A DNA stretch of 64,000 nt from Bdellovibrio bacteriovorus HD100 (GTDB lineage Bacteria > Bdellovibrionota > Bdellovibrionia > Bdellovibrionales > Bdellovibrionaceae), in contig NC_005363.1 of assembly GCF_000196175.1 (NCBI RefSeq), positions 930,001 to 994,000 on the forward strand, written 5' to 3'. The notes under the pieces are model-generated. The model ran no database searches. It saw only the letters and a program-made list of their open reading frames with translations, and had not been told where the DNA came from. Positions 19,701-27,112 of the stretch are shown here, in pieces; position 1 is the first letter of the stretch, and each line of letters begins with the position of its first letter. The translations under genes were made by a program, and so were the position numbers.

Positions 19701-19951
19701 CGATCCTGATGACATCCGTCGCGACGGTGGCTGCGGCGATTCCGTCGGCGACGGCGCGTGGCGCGGGGTCCGAAACCATGCGCCCGATGGCGATTTGTCT
19801 TATCGGGGGTGTTGTGGTGTCCACCGCGCTGACCTTGTTCGTAGTTCCGGCGGTGTATCTGCTGATGGATAAGTTCAAGAAGCGTGACGAGGTTCGCGCG
19901 AAAACCAAACAAGCTTTCGCCGCTGTTGGCGAGGAAGGCCTGGAGGCCTAA
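16799..19951 (+). CDS. RND multidrug efflux transporter, HAE-1/AcrB-like
   Basis: Inner-membrane proton-driven pump of 1050 residues with the duplicated RND layout: two sets of six membrane helices and two large periplasmic loops. Start: MRLSDISIKNPVFAWMLMFG, the typical first helix. TM4 motif GLTLAIGIVVDDAIMVLEN contains the paired aspartates of the proton relay, and the second half has GIVKKNSILLIEFTN. ARGAGSETMRPMA near the end is another family signature. The ribosome-binding site is GAGGGG. It is divergent from the TolC-like operon across a 192-bp gap, so the gene pair probably supplies pump and exit duct. Its 3' end faces soxR. Confidence 0.95.
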   Translation: MRLSDISIKNPVFAWMLMFGLMIFGLISFSRMGVSQMPDVDFPTVTVSVSLDGAAPEVMETQVVDPIESSLMTVEGIESIKSSSKTGSASITVEFDLDRNIDLAVQDVQAKISGIQRMLPDDVDPPSISKTNPDDQPILWLALTYDKEDPEFLMRYARDYLKDRFTTVEGVGDIFLGGYTDPVMRVHVRPKDLLRYNISVNDVVDAIRNEHSELPGGYIQTDKKTFNVRTMGEAKTEEEFRNIVISRRAGVTVADPTNMVKIRQVADASMGLDKIERMSRFNGKTALGLGIRKQRGTNAVSVARAVKEQITVIQKTLPPGMNLQVNFDSTKFIEQSVGELNKHLVLAVIFTSLVCWMFLGSWSATFNVLLSIPTSLLGAFIGLYFLGYTLNTFTLLGLTLAIGIVVDDAIMVLENIFRYNENGRGRIESAILGAREISFAAMAATAAVIAIFLPVAFMKGIIGKFFMQFGVTISIAVFLSLVESLTITPMRCAGFVHHGERKTKLGKGFEALMENTRIGYDRWLRVSLQHPWKVLIGSLVFVAVSFISIKFLNKEMSPAQDQSIFMARLIMPVGTSLAYTDQQTKKAEQWLLSRPEIKQVYAALGGFGGGVSDSNVTMMFITMKEKNERGKDPETGKVLSQQEFMQVARKNLSKIEDMRPVLMDLSQQGFSGGRGYPIEFTILGSDWDKLAKYTEDMMKAMTDSGLMVDVDSNYLLGMPEIQVQPDRLAAAQHGVSISSIGSTVSALIGGVKAGEYPQGGHRYDIKLKLLDQGDPMGEIKTLFVGNSRGNLIPLPKVTKEVQTSSLQSISRSNRQRAITVTANMKPGVSQQAAMAYIEDAAKKMLEPGYMIDQGGSSKTFKESFQSLIFALVMGLVIAYMVLASQFNSFIDPVTILMALPFSFSGAFFALLITGQSLNMFSMIGLLLLMGIVKKNSILLIEFTNTVRDRGTSAALDALIEACPTRLRPILMTSVATVAAAIPSATARGAGSETMRPMAICLIGGVVVSTALTLFVVPAVYLLMDKFKKRDEVRAKTKQAFAAVGEEGLEA

Positions 19952-19954
19952 AAG

Positions 19955-19990
19955 AAAAAAGCCCGGTGGCATGGCCGCTGGGCTTTTTTT
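19955..19990. terminator. Terminator after RND gene, shared with soxR
   Basis: AAAAAAGCCCGGTGGC pairs (one mismatch) with GCCGCTGGGCTTTTTTT around a short loop. It runs into the end of the convergent soxR gene. Confidence 0.85.
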
Positions 19991-20462
19991 ATATCCGGCA
20001 TTGTTCTCTTAAGCGTTGTGCGCCGGTCCCTTTTTTGCCGTAGCGATCCTCCGGGTTTCTTAACGGACATTCCTTAAGGGACATGCACCCACACCCGATG
20101 CAGCTGGCTAGTTGCGATTGTAAGAGCTGCAGCAATTTGATGCGCTCTTCTAGATCGTCATTCCATTTCTTGGTCAGTCGTTTCCATTCCGTCGCCGTCG
20201 GGGTATGATCCTGCGGCAGCGATGACAGGTGATCTTTGATTTGCTCCAGACTCATACCCAGATGCTGGGAGATCTTAATTATTGAAATCAGACGTAAAAC
20301 CGAGCGGTCATAGCGGCGCTGATTGCCGTTGTTGCGATGACTTTTAATCAGTCCTTTGGATTCATAGAAATGCAACGTCGGAACCGAGATGCCGCTGCGG
20401 GCGGCGACTTCGCCAACCGACAGTGTGGTGGTGAGGGCAGGGGTTGTGGTTTTTGCAGCCAT
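19989..20462 (-). CDS. soxR: Redox-sensitive MerR-family regulator SoxR
   Basis: Transcription factor of 157 residues that senses redox-cycling compounds and superoxide through a [2Fe-2S] cluster. The MerR helix-turn-helix (LSVGEVAARSGISVPTLHFYESKGLI) is followed by a dimerisation helix. The cluster ligands are Cys121, Cys124, Cys126 and Cys132, in the C-x2-C-x-C-x5-C spacing of SoxR (CIGCGCMSLKEC). It is transcribed away from a small membrane-protein gene, with a textbook SoxR operator between them, so autoregulation and control of that gene are expected. Confidence 0.95.
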   Translation of the reverse strand: MAAKTTTPALTTTLSVGEVAARSGISVPTLHFYESKGLIKSHRNNGNQRRYDRSVLRLISIIKISQHLGMSLEQIKDHLSSLPQDHTPTATEWKRLTKKWNDDLEERIKLLQLLQSQLASCIGCGCMSLKECPLRNPEDRYGKKGTGAQRLREQCRI

Positions 20463-20469
20463 ATTTGTT

Positions 20470-20500
20470 TTGACCTCAAGTTAACTTGAGGTTGTAGCAT
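20470..20500 (+). promoter_or_regulatory. SoxR operator and promoter
   Basis: A perfect 18-bp palindrome (CCTCAAGTTAACTTGAGG, 20474-20491) lies between a -35 TTGACC (20470-20475) and a candidate -10 TAGCAT (20495-20500). The spacer is 19 bp, the overlong spacing that MerR-family activators correct by DNA distortion. From memory the palindrome is the same as the E. coli soxS operator. It should drive the rightward membrane-protein gene. Confidence 0.93.
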
Positions 20501-20556
20501 CAGCTAAAAATCACGCAAGCAATTTAATCGCTTGGCTTGTGCCTAAAGGAGAATTC

Positions 20557-20922
20557 GTGAATTATTTTACTTATAAGATGATCCATCTGATCAGTCTGAC
20601 CCTGATGTTTGTAAGTTTTGGTTTCATGCTGGTGGCGGTGGCGATCGGGGGGCCGGCGCAGAAATTCAGAAAATTCAGCTATGCTCTGCACGGAGTTTCC
20701 TGGCTGGCGCTTTTTGCCAGCGCCTATGGGCTGGTGGAGACTCTGGCGATGGGGGCGAATTTTCCCAACTGGGGCCGGGCTAAAACCGCGATCTGGGTGA
20801 TGTTGGGGATCTGGGCGTTTATCGTGCGTAAGAAGCCACAATGGACTTTCACCAACATGGCCGTGCTTTCAGTGTTGGGAAGTGCCGCGATCTGGCTGGC
20901 GGTTGCGAAGCCTATGTTCTAA
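20557..20922 (+). CDS. Small four-helix membrane protein under SoxR control
   Basis: Protein of 121 residues with four predicted membrane helices (around residues 8-30, 41-61, 72-90 and 97-118). The GTG at 20557 is taken as start because AAGGAG lies five bases before it; an in-frame GTG at 20539 overlaps that site. Its layout resembles SirB-like or other small inner-membrane proteins, but I cannot assign a family. The SoxR operator directly upstream predicts induction by redox-active compounds. In Pseudomonas, SoxR controls mexGHI-opmD, whose MexG is also a small membrane protein; that parallel is only suggestive. Its stop overlaps the convergent dioxygenase stop by 4 bp. Confidence 0.8.
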   Translation: MNYFTYKMIHLISLTLMFVSFGFMLVAVAIGGPAQKFRKFSYALHGVSWLALFASAYGLVETLAMGANFPNWGRAKTAIWVMLGIWAFIVRKKPQWTFTNMAVLSVLGSAAIWLAVAKPMF

Positions 20923-21689
20923 CGGCTCCACATCACCGCACGCATCGACAGGGAGCCCATTTCAAACCCTTCGTAAGGATAAGAAATGCGGTCTTCCTCG
21001 GTGCTGGCGCCAAACGCATACAGCAAGGGCAGATAGTGCTCTGGCGTGGGAACGCTCAGTGCGGCACTTTCACCCAGGGCTTCATAGGCTGTGAGGGTTT
21101 TGGTGTCGCGTGCTTCCAGGGCGGCTTTGATTTGGCCGTCGAACTCTTCGGCCCACGGGAAGCTGCCGTCTTTGTTTTTCCATTGAATCAAACTTAAGTT
21201 GTGAACGATGTTGCCGCTGGCAACGATCAGAACACCTTTGTCACGCAACGGGCGCAGCAGTTTTCCCAGCTCCAGATGCTGTTGGTTTGTTTTGGTCACG
21301 TCCAGGCTGACTTGATAAGTGGGAATATCTGCGTGCGGGTACATGTGCGCCAGAACGGACCACGTGCCGTGATCCAAACCCCATTTGTCATAGAGCTCAG
21401 ACTTTGGCAGCAGTCGTTGGGTTTCGTGGGCGATGCTCAGTGGGCCTCGCGCCGGGTACTGCATATCAAACAGGGCTTTGGGGAATCCGTAAAAATCGTG
21501 AATCGTGGGAGGGTCGGGATGATAAAGAACTTTCGTTCCTTCTGTCTCCCAGTGCGCAGAGACAGAAAGAACGGCCTGTGGTTTTGGCAGGGACTTACCC
21601 AGTTTATTCAAGGTCTCTGTGAAGGCGTTCTTGTCCAGAGCATTCATCGGAGAACCGTGACCAATAAAAAGCACAGGCATCACTGACAT
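20919..21689 (-). CDS. ygiD: 4,5-DOPA dioxygenase extradiol-like (LigB/YgiD family)
   Basis: Predicted Zn/Fe-dependent ring-cleaving dioxygenase of 256 residues. Family motifs with metal-binding histidines are FIGHGSPMNALDKN (N-terminus), VSAHWETEGTKV, LDHGTWSVLAHMYPHADIP and SGNIVHNL. The bacterial YgiD group acts on catechols such as DOPA; the physiological substrate is often unknown. It follows the YceI gene by one base and both face a LysR regulator across the intergenic region, so they form a likely LysR-controlled operon. Confidence 0.9.
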   Translation of the reverse strand: MSVMPVLFIGHGSPMNALDKNAFTETLNKLGKSLPKPQAVLSVSAHWETEGTKVLYHPDPPTIHDFYGFPKALFDMQYPARGPLSIAHETQRLLPKSELYDKWGLDHGTWSVLAHMYPHADIPTYQVSLDVTKTNQQHLELGKLLRPLRDKGVLIVASGNIVHNLSLIQWKNKDGSFPWAEEFDGQIKAALEARDTKTLTAYEALGESAALSVPTPEHYLPLLYAFGASTEEDRISYPYEGFEMGSLSMRAVMWSR

Positions 21690-21690
21690 A

Positions 21691-22290
21691 TTAACCTTTC
21701 TTAGGAGCCGGTTTGCCAGCCTGGATTTTGAGGATCAAAGTCACCTCATCACCCACAACCGGACCTGCTTCCACAACACTGCTCCAGTTCAGACCGAAAT
21801 CCTTGCGGTTGATCTTGCCAGTCGCAGTGAATGCCACTTTGTTGTTGCCGTAGGCGTCGTTCACATCACCCAGGTATTTGGCATCCAAAGTCACTTCTTT
21901 AGTTTTACCCTTCAAGGTCAAATCGCCAACAATTTTCAGATTGTCCGGTGTGCCAGTGATCCTTTTTGTGACAAAGGTCATTTTAGGATTTTTGGCCACA
22001 TCAAAGAAGTCCGGGCTTTTCAAGTGATCGTCACGGTCTTTGTTTTCGGTGCTGATGCTGGCCACTTCGATGTTCAATTTGGCTTTGGACTTTTCAAGTT
22101 TTGCGTCCACGTCCAAAGTTCCATCAAATTGAGCAAAACGACCTTCCACCGTGGAAATGACCAGGTGAGGAATTTCAAAACCAATTTTTGAGTGGGCCGG
22201 GTCGATGTTGTAGGAACCCGCCGGGATGGATTTTGCAAATGCGGACATACCAGCCAAGGTAACCAGGGAACCAAGAATAAGTGCTTTCAT
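21691..22290 (-). CDS. yceI: YceI family periplasmic lipid-binding protein
   Basis: Protein of 199 residues with a signal peptide (cleavage after MSAFA). The lipocalin-like fold is shown by YNIDPAHSKIGFEIPHLVISTVEGRF, DDHLKSPDFFDVAKNPKMTF and the late VAFTATGKINRKDFGLNW. YceI proteins bind isoprenoid quinone-like or amphiphilic ligands in the periplasm. It is first in the operon with the YgiD-like dioxygenase and divergent from a LysR regulator 95 bp away. Confidence 0.93.
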   Translation of the reverse strand: MKALILGSLVTLAGMSAFAKSIPAGSYNIDPAHSKIGFEIPHLVISTVEGRFAQFDGTLDVDAKLEKSKAKLNIEVASISTENKDRDDHLKSPDFFDVAKNPKMTFVTKRITGTPDNLKIVGDLTLKGKTKEVTLDAKYLGDVNDAYGNNKVAFTATGKINRKDFGLNWSSVVEAGPVVGDEVTLILKIQAGKPAPKKG

Positions 22291-22360
22291 GTGAATTTCT
22301 CCTTTTATGTTGTTTCAACGGAATTAGTATCGTGCGTTTTTGATTATTGCGAAAGGTGAC

Positions 22361-22386
22361 ATATTCGGAATATACTGTTGCGTATA
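22361..22386. promoter_or_regulatory. Candidate LysR-type operator
   Basis: ATATTC-G-GAATAT (22361-22373) is a perfect palindrome with the T-N11-A form. It is followed by TATAC-TGTTGC-GTATA (22371-22386), a second palindrome touching the regulator start codon. Both lie in the divergent yceI/lysR gap, where LysR regulators normally bind. Confidence 0.55.
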
Positions 22387-23285
22387 TGGAACAATTAGAT
22401 CTCAATCAGATACGCACATTCGTCAAACTTGTTCAAAGCGGCAGCTTCACCAAGGCGGCCGAGGTTTTGAAACAACCGAAGTCCCGCGTCAGCCGCAGGC
22501 TGTCAGCCCTGGAAAAGGATCTGGGCGTGCAGTTGATATATCGCACCACGCGCCAGTTCCAGCTGACCGAAATGGGGCGCATTTATTATGAACGCGCTCG
22601 CGGTCTGATTGAAGGACTTGAAACCCTGACCGGAGAGGTCAGTGAATCGACCGCTGAAATCTCGGGTGTGATTCGTGTCACGGCGTCGGATGATATGGGT
22701 GTGAAACACCTTCCTCTGATTGTGGATGAATTCACGCGCCAGTATCCGCGAGTGCGATTTGATCTGTATCTGACTCAAGCTTATGTGGATCTGGTGAAGG
22801 AATCAGTCGATGTGGGGATCCGCATCGGGAACCTGAAAGACAGCTCTTTGCGGGCGCGTAAGATCGGCACCGTGCGAAACTTGCTGGTGGCGTCCCCGGG
22901 CTTTTTGGAGCGCTACCGTGTGGGGGAAGATCTGACAAAGCTTGCGGCGGCACCATTCTTGGGACTGACCCAGCAGCCAAAGCTTGAGGTTGTTAGGTCT
23001 TCTGACGGAAAACGTCTGACGTTGAAAACCAATCCGATCGTCACCGCGAACAATCCGGAAATGCTTCTGAATCTGGCTCGTCTGGGAAAAGGGTATGCTT
23101 TTGTGCCCGAGTTTTTGTGCAAGGATGAATTGCGTGACGGCCGCATGGTTCAGATTCATAAAAATCTGCGCGGAGATGAAGTCTCTGTCAGTCTGGTTTC
23201 ACCCGACACGAAAGAAACGTCCCAGAAGGTTAAGCGCTTCATGGACTTTGCCTACAAACGTTTGAAGGAAGTTTATTTCGCCTAA
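22386..23285 (+). CDS. LysR-family transcriptional regulator
   Basis: Regulator of 299 residues. The ATG at 22386 gives the typical LysR beginning (MEQLDLNQIRTFVKLVQSGSFTKAAEVL) with its winged helix-turn-helix (KQPKSRVSRRLSALEKDLGVQLIYRTTR). The C-terminal effector-binding domain follows, for example SGVIRVTASDDMG, VDVGIRIGNLKDSSLRARKIG and GKGYAFVPEFL. It is divergent from yceI-ygiD and so is the probable controller of that operon. The inducer is unknown. Its stop overlaps the convergent PilZ gene by 4 bp. Confidence 0.93.
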   Translation: MEQLDLNQIRTFVKLVQSGSFTKAAEVLKQPKSRVSRRLSALEKDLGVQLIYRTTRQFQLTEMGRIYYERARGLIEGLETLTGEVSESTAEISGVIRVTASDDMGVKHLPLIVDEFTRQYPRVRFDLYLTQAYVDLVKESVDVGIRIGNLKDSSLRARKIGTVRNLLVASPGFLERYRVGEDLTKLAAAPFLGLTQQPKLEVVRSSDGKRLTLKTNPIVTANNPEMLLNLARLGKGYAFVPEFLCKDELRDGRMVQIHKNLRGDEVSVSLVSPDTKETSQKVKRFMDFAYKRLKEVYFA

Positions 23286-23935
23286 GAGAAAAGGCTTAAA
23301 AGCATCTTATAAAGACCGGAATACTCAAAGCGCAAAAGTGCCCAGACCGTCGCGCACCACAACGTCGCCAAAAGGCCCATCAACACCAGTTGTGGCAAGT
23401 TGGCAAAGCTGACCGAGCTGCGCGGGCGGTTCAGCATATCATCGATCTGACCGCGTTCCTGGCTTTCTTTGAATTTGCGCGCCAGACCCTGGGCAAGTAC
23501 GATTCTTTGCTGCATTTCAAGTTTATAGAAGTGAATGCCCACCAGCATGCGTGAGTCCGAGATGTTCTCAAGTCGTGTGACAATTCCATAGCACGCCATC
23601 TGGCGTGAACCCGGTGGGGTGAACTGGATTTTCACGACTTCGCCCAGAAGTGGGCACAAATCATCCGGCGCAGTGAAAGCTAAACCCGTCAAAGAGACGT
23701 TTTTGATCTCAGTGCCTTCTTCCCAAGGGACTTGCTTGGGGCCCGCCACGCGAACCAGGCTCTCGTCCTCAGTGTTGAGAATGTAGCGTGGTGATCGGCC
23801 GTGATAGCGAGCAAGACTTGTCATGCTGTACTTTTCGGCCCGTTGCCGGTCTTTCTGAAGCCAAAGGGCTGTCTCGATTTGAGAAATTTCAGCCTGGGAA
23901 GTGCTTCCAGCCTTTGAACTCTTTAATCTCCTCAT
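23282..23935 (-). CDS. PilZ-domain protein with C-terminal membrane anchor
   Basis: Protein of 217 residues. The middle resembles a PilZ cyclic-di-GMP-binding domain: an Arg-rich lead (HGRSPRYILN), then NVSLTGLAFTAP corresponding to the D/N-x-S-x-x-G motif, and a beta-barrel continuing through VGIHFYKLE. The C-terminus is one hydrophobic helix (LVLMGLLATLWCATVWALL), placing it at the inner membrane. The annotated start lies 47 bp inside the 3' end of thiL; a later ATG at 23824 would shorten it by 37 residues, so the true start is uncertain. Such proteins relay c-di-GMP signals, important in Bdellovibrio life-style switching, but the partner is unknown. Confidence 0.75.
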   Translation of the reverse strand: MRRLKSSKAGSTSQAEISQIETALWLQKDRQRAEKYSMTSLARYHGRSPRYILNTEDESLVRVAGPKQVPWEEGTEIKNVSLTGLAFTAPDDLCPLLGEVVKIQFTPPGSRQMACYGIVTRLENISDSRMLVGIHFYKLEMQQRIVLAQGLARKFKESQERGQIDDMLNRPRSSVSFANLPQLVLMGLLATLWCATVWALLRFEYSGLYKMLLSLFS

Positions 23936-24845
23936 GGTGATCCGGGTGACTCACAAAGACGCGAGGATCTTCTGTGAATTGTCCAATCATCTTCCATTCC
24001 GGGAAATATTCATAGTCCTCGGGGTGGACCGCCATGAGAAGTTCGTAATCCTCGCCACCCCAAAGAACAAAGTCCTGTGGATTCAAGTGCAGATCCACGG
24101 CAAGGCTTTCACTGTCTGGGTGCAAGGGGAGATTCTCAGCAAAAAGATGAAAACCGCCATTCGGTGGTCGCAACTGCAAGGCATCATTCACCAGGCCATC
24201 ACTGCAGTCCATCAGGGCATGAATGCGGGTGTGCTGTTTTTGCAGACTGGCCACAAGATCCAGGCGGGGCTTCGGACGCAGATGCCGTTCTTTGGCGTCA
24301 TCAAAGCCGGAAAGTTTTTTCTGCAAAGCGGTCATGCCAGTGAAAGACAACCCCAAAGGTCCACTACACAATAGCAGGTCGCCGGGCTTTGCGCCTTTGC
24401 GGGTCAGCGGGTTTTCGCAAGACCCGTGCACACTGACATCCACCACCAGGCGGTCCGGAGACGCCGCCAGATCACCACCGACCACTTGCATGTGATGGTC
24501 ATCAGCCAAACTGGTCATGCCTTTGTAGAAGTCGTCAAGCCAAGATTCATTTAGTTTTTTAGGCAGGGCCAGGGACACTTGCGCAAAATGGGGAAGGGCC
24601 CCCATGGCGGCGATGTCACTCAGATTCACCGCCAACGACTTGTAACCCAGATCAAAGGCGCTGAAATAGTCGAGTTCAAAGTGAACTCCCTCGACCATCA
24701 TGTCCTGGCAAATCACCGAGTAGCCAGGATAATTCCTGAAAACAAAGGCGTCGTCACCCAGCGGTACTTTGGTGTGATCATTTTGACGCTGGACCCGATA
24801 ACGGATGCGCTCAATGAGCGACCATTCTTTTGGAGTATTTTGCAT
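23889..24845 (-). CDS. thiL: Thiamine-monophosphate kinase
   Basis: Cytoplasmic kinase of 318 residues that phosphorylates thiamine monophosphate to the active cofactor thiamine diphosphate. Family motifs: LIERIRYRV, GDDAFVF, CQDMMVEGVHF with the metal-binding Asp, NLSDIAAMGALP, VGGDLAASPD, PGDLLLCSGPLGLS, LMDCSDGLVND and GGEDYELLMAV. The length matches ThiL. No other thiamine genes are adjacent. The 3' end overlaps the PilZ gene. Confidence 0.95.
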   Translation of the reverse strand: MQNTPKEWSLIERIRYRVQRQNDHTKVPLGDDAFVFRNYPGYSVICQDMMVEGVHFELDYFSAFDLGYKSLAVNLSDIAAMGALPHFAQVSLALPKKLNESWLDDFYKGMTSLADDHHMQVVGGDLAASPDRLVVDVSVHGSCENPLTRKGAKPGDLLLCSGPLGLSFTGMTALQKKLSGFDDAKERHLRPKPRLDLVASLQKQHTRIHALMDCSDGLVNDALQLRPPNGGFHLFAENLPLHPDSESLAVDLHLNPQDFVLWGGEDYELLMAVHPEDYEYFPEWKMIGQFTEDPRVFVSHPDHHEEIKEFKGWKHFPG

Positions 24846-24924
24846 GTCGTTGTTCCTGGTAAGACATTGCTAAAGAAGTCGCTTTATTGTGAAATAAGAG
24901 AGTTAGGAGTCAAGGAGGATTCTT

Positions 24925-27105
24925 TTGAACACGCCCAAAGCGGCTTCGCCGAAACGCACATCGAAAAAGAAATCTACACGCAAGCCGAAGGTTGTCGAAC
25001 ATCCTCTGTCATCTGAAAGTCTTTTCTCCAGCCGGGAGATCGGCTGGCTGAATTTCAACAGACGGGTGTTGGCTGAAGCCGAGGACGCTCGCAATCCTTT
25101 GTTGGAGCGTGTGAAATTCTTAAGCATCTCCGGATCCAATCTGGATGAGTTCTTTATGAAACGTGTGGGCGGTTTGAAACGTCACATGGCCTATGGTGTT
25201 TCCGCCAAATCGTCTGACGGAAAAACACCGATGCATCAGTTGCAGGAAATCCGTCAGTTTGTGATTCCGATGATTCAGGATCAGGCTCATGCCTACAACA
25301 AGGTGCTTAAGCCTGCTCTGGAAAAAGAAGGCATCCATCTGCTTTCTTGGAAGGACCTTTCTGACAAAGAAAAAGAAAGTGTCAAAAAGTACTATAACCG
25401 CAATGTCTTCCCGGTACTGACGCCGCTGTCGGTGGATCCAGGACATCCATTCCCGTTCATCTCGAATCTGTCGATTTCTTTAGGAGTGACCCTGAAACAT
25501 CCCGGAAGTGAAGAAAAGCTCTTTGCCCGGGTGAAAATCCCCAAAGTTTTGCCGCAGTGGATTCGTACTGATGCTGAAAGCAAGGATTATCGCTTCATCA
25601 GTCTTTTGGATGTGATCAAGGAAAATCTGGCGGATCTGTTCCCGGCCATGCAGGTGCTGGGAGTGATGCCGTTCCGACTGACTCGTAATGCCGATTCGGA
25701 CCAGGATCAGGAAGATGCGGAAGACTTGCTGGAAGCCATTGAGGAAGAACTGCGCCAGCGCCGTTTTGCCGAAGTGGTGCGCCTGGAGCACGGGCCGCAC
25801 CCGGATCCGTGGATGCTGAAGTTCCTGATGGAGGAACTGGAGCTGATTGAAGAGGACATTTATGAGACCTCCAGTCTTTTGGATTTCACAGACTTGGGTG
25901 TGATCTCGGATGTAAATCTGCCGAAATTGAAATTTGATCCTTACACTCCGGTGGTGGCGCCCGCATTTGCCGAAGACGGGCACGGGATGTTTAACGCCAT
26001 TAAGATGGCGGACCAGCTGGTGCATCATCCCTATGAAAGCTTCGCGGCTTCGGTGGAAAAGTTCATTCGTGTGGCCAGTGAAGATCCCAAGGTGCTGGCG
26101 ATCAAGATGACTTTGTACCGCACCGGTGATAACAGCCCCTTTATTCGCTCACTGATTCGTGCGGCCGAACAGGGCAAGCAGGTCGTGTGTCTGGTGGAAC
26201 TGAAGGCGCGCTTCGATGAAGAGCGCAATATCTATTGGGCCACTGAACTTGAAAATGCCGGCGTGCATGTGGTTTATGGCGTTGTTGGTTTGAAGACTCA
26301 CGCCAAGACCGCGCTGGTGGTTCGTCAGGAGCAAGAGGGCTTGCGCTGTTACTGCCATATCGGGACGGGAAATTACAACGTGGCGACTTCGCGATTCTAT
26401 ACGGATCTGGGGCTTTTGACGGCGCGTGAAGAAATCACCAATGATGTGGTGGAGTTTTTCCATTATCTGACGGGAAGATCTTTAAAGAGCAACTATCAGA
26501 ATCTGCTGATTGCGCCCGTGAATATGTTCTCGCGCTTTAAGTCCATGATCGAACGCGAGGCCGAACACGCCAAAGCGGGTCGTCCGGCGCAGATCATTGC
26601 CAAATTCAATAACTTCGAAGAAAACGACATTGCTGTGGCCCTGTACGCGGCTTCGCAAAAAGGGGTTGATATCGAGATGATCGTGCGGGGCTTCTGCTGT
26701 CTTCGTCCCGGGGTCCCGGGCATGAGTGAGCGCATCCGCGTGACCTCGATCATCGGTCGTTTCCTGGAGCATTCACGCATTTTCTATTTCCGCAACGGGG
26801 AAAAGGACCCGGTGGACGGAGAGTTCTATCTGGGATCTGCCGATTGGATGTATCGCAATCTGCATGCCCGGGTGGAGGCCATTGTGCCGATTCTGGATCG
26901 CAGTTTGAAAGAAAAGTGCTGGGAGATCCTGAGTTTGTGTGTGAAAGAGCAACGCCAGTCCTGGGAAATGAAGTCCGATGGGACTTATGTACGTCAGAAC
27001 TCGCAGGATGTCGGTTTGCATCAAACCCTGATGCAAATTGCGAAAGCCCGGGTTACATTTGTGGATGAAAATACCAGTTCATCCACCAGTTCAAATTCGG
27101 AGTAG
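24925..27105 (+). CDS. ppk: Polyphosphate kinase 1
   Basis: Enzyme of 726 residues that reversibly polymerises the gamma phosphate of ATP into polyphosphate. It starts with TTG, supported by AAGGAGG seven bases upstream. The sequence shows the N domain (SREIGWLNFNRRVLAEAED, SGSNLDEFFMKRVGGL), the H domain and the catalytic C1/C2 domains (MTLYRTGDNSPFI, LVELKARFDEERNI and the autophosphorylated-His region GLKTHAKTALVVRQE), then CHIGTGNYN and LGSADWMYRNL. A Lys/Arg-rich N-terminal tail of about 25 residues precedes the N domain. It is followed 7 bp later by a SixA-like phosphatase, a common pairing, and lies in a neighbourhood rich in phosphate genes. Confidence 0.97.
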   Translation: MNTPKAASPKRTSKKKSTRKPKVVEHPLSSESLFSSREIGWLNFNRRVLAEAEDARNPLLERVKFLSISGSNLDEFFMKRVGGLKRHMAYGVSAKSSDGKTPMHQLQEIRQFVIPMIQDQAHAYNKVLKPALEKEGIHLLSWKDLSDKEKESVKKYYNRNVFPVLTPLSVDPGHPFPFISNLSISLGVTLKHPGSEEKLFARVKIPKVLPQWIRTDAESKDYRFISLLDVIKENLADLFPAMQVLGVMPFRLTRNADSDQDQEDAEDLLEAIEEELRQRRFAEVVRLEHGPHPDPWMLKFLMEELELIEEDIYETSSLLDFTDLGVISDVNLPKLKFDPYTPVVAPAFAEDGHGMFNAIKMADQLVHHPYESFAASVEKFIRVASEDPKVLAIKMTLYRTGDNSPFIRSLIRAAEQGKQVVCLVELKARFDEERNIYWATELENAGVHVVYGVVGLKTHAKTALVVRQEQEGLRCYCHIGTGNYNVATSRFYTDLGLLTAREEITNDVVEFFHYLTGRSLKSNYQNLLIAPVNMFSRFKSMIEREAEHAKAGRPAQIIAKFNNFEENDIAVALYAASQKGVDIEMIVRGFCCLRPGVPGMSERIRVTSIIGRFLEHSRIFYFRNGEKDPVDGEFYLGSADWMYRNLHARVEAIVPILDRSLKEKCWEILSLCVKEQRQSWEMKSDGTYVRQNSQDVGLHQTLMQIAKARVTFVDENTSSSTSSNSE

Positions 27106-27112
27106 GGCCTAA

